This document shows positions 4,906 through 8,385 of a DNA stretch of 8,385 bases, in pieces. The translations under genes were made by a program, and so were the position numbers. The stretch covers positions 12,005 through 20,389 of the forward strand of contig MHJM01000031.1 of assembly GCA_001818705.1 (NCBI GenBank), written 5' to 3'. A model generated the notes under the pieces. The model was not told the origin of the DNA. It searched no databases and saw only the letters and a list, made by a program, of their open reading frames with translations. The DNA comes from Candidatus Harrisonbacteria bacterium RIFCSPLOWO2_02_FULL_45_10c. Lineage in GTDB: Bacteria > Patescibacteriota > Minisyncoccia > UBA6257 > 02-FULL-45-10c. How positions within the stretch are numbered: position 1 is the stretch's first letter; each line of letters starts with the position of its first letter.

Positions 4906-5937
4906 TTAAAACTTCCCGCTTTCAAGAGCGGCTAATCCGGGCAATTTCTTGCCGGCCAAAAAATCCAGCATCGCCCCGCCGCCGGTGGAAATAAAGTCAA
5001 TTTTTTTGTCCAACTTAAGTTTTTTTAAAAACATTACGGTTTCGCCGCCGCCGACAATCGTAAAGGCCGCGCTATTTCTGGCAATCGCCCTGGCAACCGC
5101 CTGAGTGCCGCTTCGGAATTCTTTTCGGCCGATATCCCCCACCGGGCCGTTCCAAATCACAGTTTTCGCTGATTTAATTTTCCCGGAAAATAATTTTTCC
5201 GTCATTTCGCCGATATCTTTAATGACGCCATTTTCTCTCCGGAAATCTATTGGCCAGATGGCCTTGCGGATATTTCTTTTTAAAACGCCCAGGGTCAAAG
5301 CCCCGCCGATTAAAAATGCCGATGCCCTTTTTTCCAAATTTCTGGCCAAATCCAATTTATCCTCAATTTTTAATCCGCCTAAAATTAACACTAACGGACG
5401 CCTGGGATTTTTCATTACCCTGTTCAAACTTTTTAATTCCGCTTCCAGCTCAAACCCCGCATAACGAGGCAAAAGCTTTGGTAAGGAAACAACTGAAGCG
5501 GCCGTCCGATGCGAAACCGCGAAAGCGTCGTTCACGTAAAAATCCCCGAGTGTCGCCAGCTGTTTTGCTAATCCAGCGCTGTTTTCCGACTCGCCTTTCA
5601 AAAATCGGAGGTTCTCCAACAGAAAAACCGACCCGGCGGGCGACGCATCAATCAATCCCCGGATATCTTTAAATCGGAAATGCGGCACAAATATGACCGT
5701 CTTTTTAATCAATTTACCGAGCGATAACGCTTTTTTTCTAAGGCTTAATGGCGCCTCAAATCCGGCCGGCCGGCCCTGATGGCTCAAAATTACCACTGAC
5801 CGGCATTTTTTCATGAGAAAATGGACAGTGGGAACGCTCGCCGCCATTCGCCAATTATCTTCGGTATTGAAGTCTAGGCGCAAAATAGCTGTTTTTTCCT
5901 TTAGATTTCGCCGCGCCAAATCTTTTAAATACTTCAT
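4906..5937 (-). CDS. pgk: phosphoglycerate kinase, shortened form
   Basis: Glycolytic enzyme transferring phosphate from 1,3-bisphosphoglycerate to ADP in the cytoplasm. From ATG 5937 the protein has 343 residues, against about 390-400 usually. Motifs in order: LRLDFN (19-24), SHQGRP (52-57), LLENLRF (106-112), VNDAF and SHR (135-144), ILGGLKIEDK (185-194), IWNGPVG (261-267), VGGGETV (295-301) and ISTGGGA (316-322). The shortening lies in the nucleotide-binding half between GGALTLGVL and IGEMTEKLF, where about 40-50 residues of the usual fold are missing. The usual GGGDT is GGGET. The frame extends upstream to 5982, but those codons overlap the divergent gene and read as a non-conserved tail; MKYLKDL matches the family start. 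It is the first gene of the pgk-DHH-rnhA operon, with a -10 box at 5956-5961. Confidence 0.92.
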   Translation of the reverse strand: MKYLKDLARRNLKEKTAILRLDFNTEDNWRMAASVPTVHFLMKKCRSVVILSHQGRPAGFEAPLSLRKKALSLGKLIKKTVIFVPHFRFKDIRGLIDASPAGSVFLLENLRFLKGESENSAGLAKQLATLGDFYVNDAFAVSHRTAASVVSLPKLLPRYAGFELEAELKSLNRVMKNPRRPLVLILGGLKIEDKLDLARNLEKRASAFLIGGALTLGVLKRNIRKAIWPIDFRRENGVIKDIGEMTEKLFSGKIKSAKTVIWNGPVGDIGRKEFRSGTQAVARAIARNSAAFTIVGGGETVMFLKKLKLDKKIDFISTGGGAMLDFLAGKKLPGLAALESGKF

Positions 5938-5955
5938 TGTATTGGTATGATTATT

Positions 5956-5961
5956 ATTATA
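5956..5961 (-). promoter_or_regulatory. -10 box (TATAAT) of the pgk operon
   Basis: A perfect TATAAT on the minus strand, 18 bases before ATG 5937, giving a leader of about 12 bases. The -35 region would fall inside the divergent ndh coding sequence and is only weak (TTTTGC or TTGCTT). The whole divergent gap is 26 bases. Confidence 0.5.
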
Positions 5962-5963
5962 GT

Positions 5964-7271
5964 ATGAAAATCGAACAAGCAAAAATAAAGAAAAATATCG
6001 TCATTCTCGGAGCCGGCTTCGGCGGTATTGCCGCCGCTTTTGAGATAGCGAAGAAATTAGGGAAGTTTAACCTGGAAGGCTCCTACGAACTGATACTGGC
6101 GGACAAAAACGATTATCACACTTATACGCCAACCCTTTATGAAATCGCCACTACTTCCAAAAACTTGGCTAATCAGATGGACCTGAAAAGCATCGCCACC
6201 TTCCCGCTAAAAACCATATTCCTGGGCAAAAGGATTACCATTCTTAAAAAAACCGTTTCAGAACTGGATCTGATAGATGGCGACATCCATTTTACCGGTG
6301 GCGAAAAGTTGCCATTCGATTACTTGGTTTTGGCGCTGGGTTCGGAAAGCAATTATTTCAATATTCCGGGACTGAAAGAGCATTCTTTGCCGCTGAAAAG
6401 TTTTCTGGATGCCCTTAAAATCCGGGATTTAATCTGGCAGAAAGTGGAATCGGGAGAAAAAAATATAAAAATTGTTATTGGCGGCGGCGGATCCACCGGA
6501 GTGGAGCTGGCGGGAGAAATAAAGTCCTGGCTTTGCCAGCTGGAAGAAGAATTTTCTAAATGTGATGCCTCGGTGCAAATTATTGAAGGAGCGCCGTCTA
6601 TTCTGCCCGGCTTTAACCAGAAAATAATTAATAAAGTCAGCGAGCGCCTCCGAAAAATCGGCGTGGAATTGCTTTTGAATGAATTGATTGAAAAGGTAGA
6701 GCCGTGGAAAGCAATCTTAAAAAGCGGCCGGATAGTAGAGTTTGATGTTTTGATCTGGACCGGCGGCGTGAAATCCGCGTCTTTAATGGGCACCTTGCCG
6801 CTGAAAAAAGAGCAGCGAGGCCGGGTGGAAGTGGTCGGCGAGATGGAATGCTTTCCGCAAAGCCCGAATCTAAACCTTTATGGGAAAATCTACGGATTAG
6901 GCGATGCAATTTGCTTCTATGATCCCCTTACTGGTAAACCAGTCCCATTAATTGCTGAAGCCGCAATTAAAGAAGCCAAAGTTGCCAGCCACAATCTTAT
7001 GGAAGAAATAAAACTGGCGGAAGGATTAACCGCGAAACCGGATTACCAAAAATACAACCCGGCAAAAGAATTCCCTTACATGATTCCGGTTGGCGGTAAA
7101 TATGCGGTCGCCAAAATAGGTCCGCTCATAATTTCCGGACTCCTGGGGTGGGTGGTAAAGGGATTGGTGGAAATCAATTACCTACTCCTTAATGTTTTGC
7201 CGCCAATCCAAGCTTTTAAAGTCTGGCTGAAAGGGCTCTGGATATTCGTAAAAAACGACCGGTTGGGATAA
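5964..7271 (+). CDS. ndh: type II NADH dehydrogenase-like FAD/NAD(P)-binding oxidoreductase
   Basis: A 435-residue flavoprotein with two Rossmann folds. NDH-2 enzymes transfer electrons from NADH to a quinone at the inner membrane face without pumping protons. The FAD site is IVILGAGFGGIAAAFEIAKK (12-31) with acidic D47 at the end of strand 2, then NDYHTYTP (49-56), matching the NDH-2 NYHxFxP block. The NADH site is VIGGGGSTGVELAGEI (171-186) with E208. IWTGGV (264-269) and YGLGDA (309-314) complete the FAD contacts. The C-terminal 55 residues carry hydrophobic stretches (about 383-401 and 404-413) that probably attach it to the membrane. The quinone-site AQxxxQ motif reads AEAAIKE (331-337). 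ATG 5964 is chosen; the frame opens earlier only with a TTG at 5937. No Shine-Dalgarno site is present. It is divergent from pgk. Confidence 0.88.
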   Translation: MKIEQAKIKKNIVILGAGFGGIAAAFEIAKKLGKFNLEGSYELILADKNDYHTYTPTLYEIATTSKNLANQMDLKSIATFPLKTIFLGKRITILKKTVSELDLIDGDIHFTGGEKLPFDYLVLALGSESNYFNIPGLKEHSLPLKSFLDALKIRDLIWQKVESGEKNIKIVIGGGGSTGVELAGEIKSWLCQLEEEFSKCDASVQIIEGAPSILPGFNQKIINKVSERLRKIGVELLLNELIEKVEPWKAILKSGRIVEFDVLIWTGGVKSASLMGTLPLKKEQRGRVEVVGEMECFPQSPNLNLYGKIYGLGDAICFYDPLTGKPVPLIAEAAIKEAKVASHNLMEEIKLAEGLTAKPDYQKYNPAKEFPYMIPVGGKYAVAKIGPLIISGLLGWVVKGLVEINYLLLNVLPPIQAFKVWLKGLWIFVKNDRLG

Positions 7272-7398
7272 TTATCGCTCAACTAATTCTTTCGCCAACG
7301 AGGTGCTCTGGCTTGAACAAATAATATTCGCTCATATACGGAAATTTAGCACCCTAGTCATTCTTCCTGGGTAGCCCGCTAAATTTCTTATTCGCTCA
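7272..7398. repeat. hairpin with flanking direct repeats downstream of ndh
   Basis: GAAATTTAGC (7341-7350) and GCTAAATTTC (7378-7387) form a perfect 10-bp inverted repeat. ACCC/GGGT (7351-7354 and 7369-7372) continues the stem, leaving AGCCC bulged. TATTCGCTCA occurs directly before (7325-7334) and after (7389-7398) the hairpin, and a variant TTATCGCTCA lies at 7272-7281. No T run follows, so it is not a classical terminator. The rest of 7272-7468 holds no convincing gene; a smaller hairpin CTTTAC/GTAAAG lies at 7447-7468. Confidence 0.55.
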
Positions 7399-7468
7399 GG
7401 TATTTGTAAATAAAGCCTTCGCAATGTTGACTCAAGAATAGTTTTGCTTTACTGAATTAGTCGTAAAG

Positions 7469-7494
7469 AAAAAGACTCCCGGAGGAGTCTTTTT
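7469..7494. terminator. bidirectional intrinsic terminator
   Basis: AAAAAGACTCC (7469-7479), loop CGGA, GGAGTCTTTTT (7484-7494): a perfect 11-bp stem with A run and T run, usable in both directions. On the plus strand it is the first clear terminator after ndh, 197 bases downstream. On the minus strand it would end the candidate small RNA. Confidence 0.88.
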
Positions 7495-7601
7495 ACAGAG
7501 AACACTGTGTCTTTTGAAAAACGACAGAGATCTAACTGTCAGCGTGGGCAGATTTTGTTTCGCCCAGCTCTCGCGGATCAGCACAGAATGCCAAAACGCT
7601 T
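7469..7601 (-). ncRNA. candidate small RNA, about 130 nt
   Basis: This is inferred from signals and not from family recognition. A minus-strand extended -10 (TG-G-TATAGT) at 7608-7613 predicts a start near 7601, and a strong intrinsic terminator ends at 7469. In between are two stable-looking hairpins: AGCTGGGC with GCCCA(C)GCT (7569-7562 and 7549-7541) around GAAACAAAATCT, and GACAG/CTGTC (7540-7536 and 7527-7523). No reading frame with a ribosome site is seen on this strand. It does not match tmRNA, SRP RNA or E. coli 6S RNA by eye. A plus-strand transcript from the same segment cannot be excluded. Confidence 0.35.
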
Positions 7602-7607
7602 AGTATT

Positions 7608-7635
7608 ACTATACCATATATATGCTTGGTCAAAA
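7608..7635 (-). promoter_or_regulatory. possible extended -10 promoter for the candidate small RNA
   Basis: On the minus strand TATAGT (7613-7608) is preceded by TGG, giving an extended -10. TTTTGA at 7635-7630 with a 16-base spacer is a weak -35. The -10 overlaps the left arm of the inverted repeat at 7612-7672. Confidence 0.35.
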
Positions 7636-7672
7636 TACCTTGATTGTGGATAACTTTGGCAAAGATATGGTA
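7612..7672. repeat. 8-bp inverted repeat enclosing a DnaA box
   Basis: TACCATAT (7612-7619) and ATATGGTA (7665-7672) are perfect reverse complements 45 bases apart. The interior is A+T-rich and holds the DnaA-box match at 7645-7653. It may be an operator pair, the base of an RNA stem, or chance in A+T-rich DNA. Confidence 0.35.
7645..7653 (-). other. consensus DnaA box
   Basis: TGTGGATAA on the plus strand is the reverse complement of the consensus TTATCCACA. A weaker 8/9 match, ATTTTCACA, is at 7681-7689. A single perfect box is not evidence of an origin; no box cluster and no dnaA or dnaN gene is in the window. Confidence 0.35.
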
Positions 7673-7723
7673 AGGACCTAATTTTCACAGTTCGCTATGC
7701 TTCTTAACTCCCCGAAACTAACC

Positions 7724-7753
7724 AAAAACCCGATCATCTTGATCGGGTTTTTT
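7724..7753. terminator. bidirectional terminator downstream of the secreted-protein gene
   Basis: AAAAACCCGATCA (7724-7736), loop TCT, TGATCGGGTTTTT (7740-7752): a perfect 13-bp stem with A and T runs. On the minus strand it closes the gene that stops at 7790; on the plus strand it would end any transcript from 7495-7720. Confidence 0.88.
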
Positions 7754-7789
7754 CATCTTGCTATCTTTTCGGCTGGCGGGTTGCTCTTC

Positions 7790-8385
7790 CTAATCCGCTA
7801 AAGGAGTCAGATCAATCAGGGAGCCTACCAGTAATTTCTTGGCATCTTGGGTGTCGTTATTGACGCCCCACTCCGGGACATTGATCCGGTTATGTTCCGC
7901 TAGTTTCTTGGCGGCGGCTTTCAGGTAGTCATTATGGAGATTGCCTAAGATACTCCTGACTAGGGACCAGAGCGATTCGCCAGCCGAGAGAGAGTGGGAT
8001 TTTTCCGGATTGTTTGATTTGATCGCCTGGGATGAGTTTCCACCTTGGTTCTTTCGAAGTTCGTCCAATAATTTCTTGACTTCCGGATTGGCTTTGGCTG
8101 GCCCATTGTGGTCACCGGGGATGGTAAAGTCGAGCGATTGCGTCTTGCCATTACGGCTGGCTTTCAGCTTGACTTTGACGTCCAGCTTGGGGGAACCAGT
8201 CTCCACCACCTGGAAGAGGACGGTCTTGGTTTCTCCGGAGACGAAGGTCTGCTGGCAGCTATCGCCGGTAATCTGGTAGCCAGTGGGGACGGTGAGACAG
8301 ACATCCGTCGTCCAGTCGGAATCGCTGGTGAACATAAAGGGATAGCTGGCATTGGTCGTGATCCAGAAACCAAGACCGTCCTCTT
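7790..8385 (-). CDS. C-terminal part of a probable secreted/surface protein with LysM-like module (partial)
   Basis: The frame is open to the right edge; about 197 codons are present and the start lies outside. An internal ATG at 8335 is probably not the start, because in-frame sequence continues upstream (EDGLGFWITTNASYPF) without a stop. The first ~75 visible residues are beta-rich with two Cys (VCLTVPTGYQITGDSCQQTF), resembling an Ig- or adhesin-like fold. A polar linker with Asn, Ser and Lys follows. The end is a LysM-like module: SLSAGESLWSLVRSILGN, then AEHNRINVPEWGVNND and KKLLVGSLIDLTPL. This looks like an expanded LysM (GDSLW ... N ... L-x-x-G-x-x-[IL]), a carbohydrate- or peptidoglycan-binding unit. 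I infer an exported protein held at the cell wall; no signal peptide can be checked. The terminator at 7724-7753 follows. Base composition appears more G+C-rich than in its neighbours. Confidence 0.7.
   Translation of the reverse strand, partial: EDGLGFWITTNASYPFMFTSDSDWTTDVCLTVPTGYQITGDSCQQTFVSGETKTVLFQVVETGSPKLDVKVKLKASRNGKTQSLDFTIPGDHNGPAKANPEVKKLLDELRKNQGGNSSQAIKSNNPEKSHSLSAGESLWSLVRSILGNLHNDYLKAAAKKLAEHNRINVPEWGVNNDTQDAKKLLVGSLIDLTPLAD

Noticed and set aside
5937..5982. Longer starts for pgk (5982) and ndh (TTG 5937)
   Set aside because: Both would overlap the divergent coding region and add residues with no family counterpart; ATG 5937 and ATG 5964 fit the families.
7272..7600. tmRNA or SRP RNA
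   Set aside because: No TTCGA-type T arm with CCA end, no tag frame, and no GGAAGG-type SRP domain IV loop on either strand.
7588..7653. 21-codon plus-strand micro-ORF (MPKRLVLLYH...)
   Set aside because: No ribosome site, overlaps the DnaA box and inverted repeat, and nothing supports translation.
7612..7689. Replication origin
   Set aside because: Only one perfect DnaA box and no dnaA, dnaN or box cluster nearby.
1..8385. CRISPR array, IS element or prophage genes
   Set aside because: No regularly spaced repeats, transposase motifs or phage structural genes are visible.

Overview
The window looks like a chromosomal piece from a small-genome bacterium, most likely Candidatus Patescibacteria (CPR), Parcubacteria-like. 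This is an inference. It rests on a short membrane-anchored protein whose C-terminal domain I associate with that group, shortened housekeeping enzymes, very tight gene packing, few Shine-Dalgarno sites, and a LysM-like secreted protein of a kind seen there. No phage, IS transposase or CRISPR array is visible.

Left part (1-820): the 3' end of a probable methionyl-tRNA formyltransferase gene converges, with one base between stop codons, on a 168-residue membrane-anchored protein. A tRNA-Gln(CTG) gene with an encoded CCA end follows, closed by a bidirectional terminator.

Accessory-looking module (829-1702): two small divergent genes of unknown function are each served by a near-consensus promoter and a perfect AAGGAGG site. 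Between them lies an imperfect inverted repeat (1237-1383) whose inner complementary blocks are interleaved like a pseudoknot. The module is bounded by hairpin terminators and is the most unusual part of the window.

Middle (1713-3443): a monocistronic lipoprotein gene with PDZ-like repeats faces the gene for RNase P RNA (rnpB, minus strand). The two are separated by back-to-back terminators. The RNase P RNA has a long P3 arm and a plain P15 hairpin without the GGU motif that normally contacts the tRNA CCA end.

Right-middle (3456-7271): a minus-strand operon encodes a shortened phosphoglycerate kinase, a DHH phosphoesterase and an RNase HI with an N-terminal hybrid-binding domain; the last two overlap by 7 bases. 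It runs towards rnpB, so three RNA-metabolism genes sit in a row. Divergent from pgk, 26 bases away, is a type II NADH dehydrogenase (NDH-2) like flavoprotein.

Right end (7272-8385): 518 bases without a convincing protein gene contain a hairpin flanked by a 10-base direct repeat, a candidate small RNA on the minus strand ending in a strong terminator, one consensus DnaA box inside an inverted repeat, and a second terminator. The last gene is the C-terminal part of a probable secreted or surface protein with a LysM-like module, entering from beyond the window.
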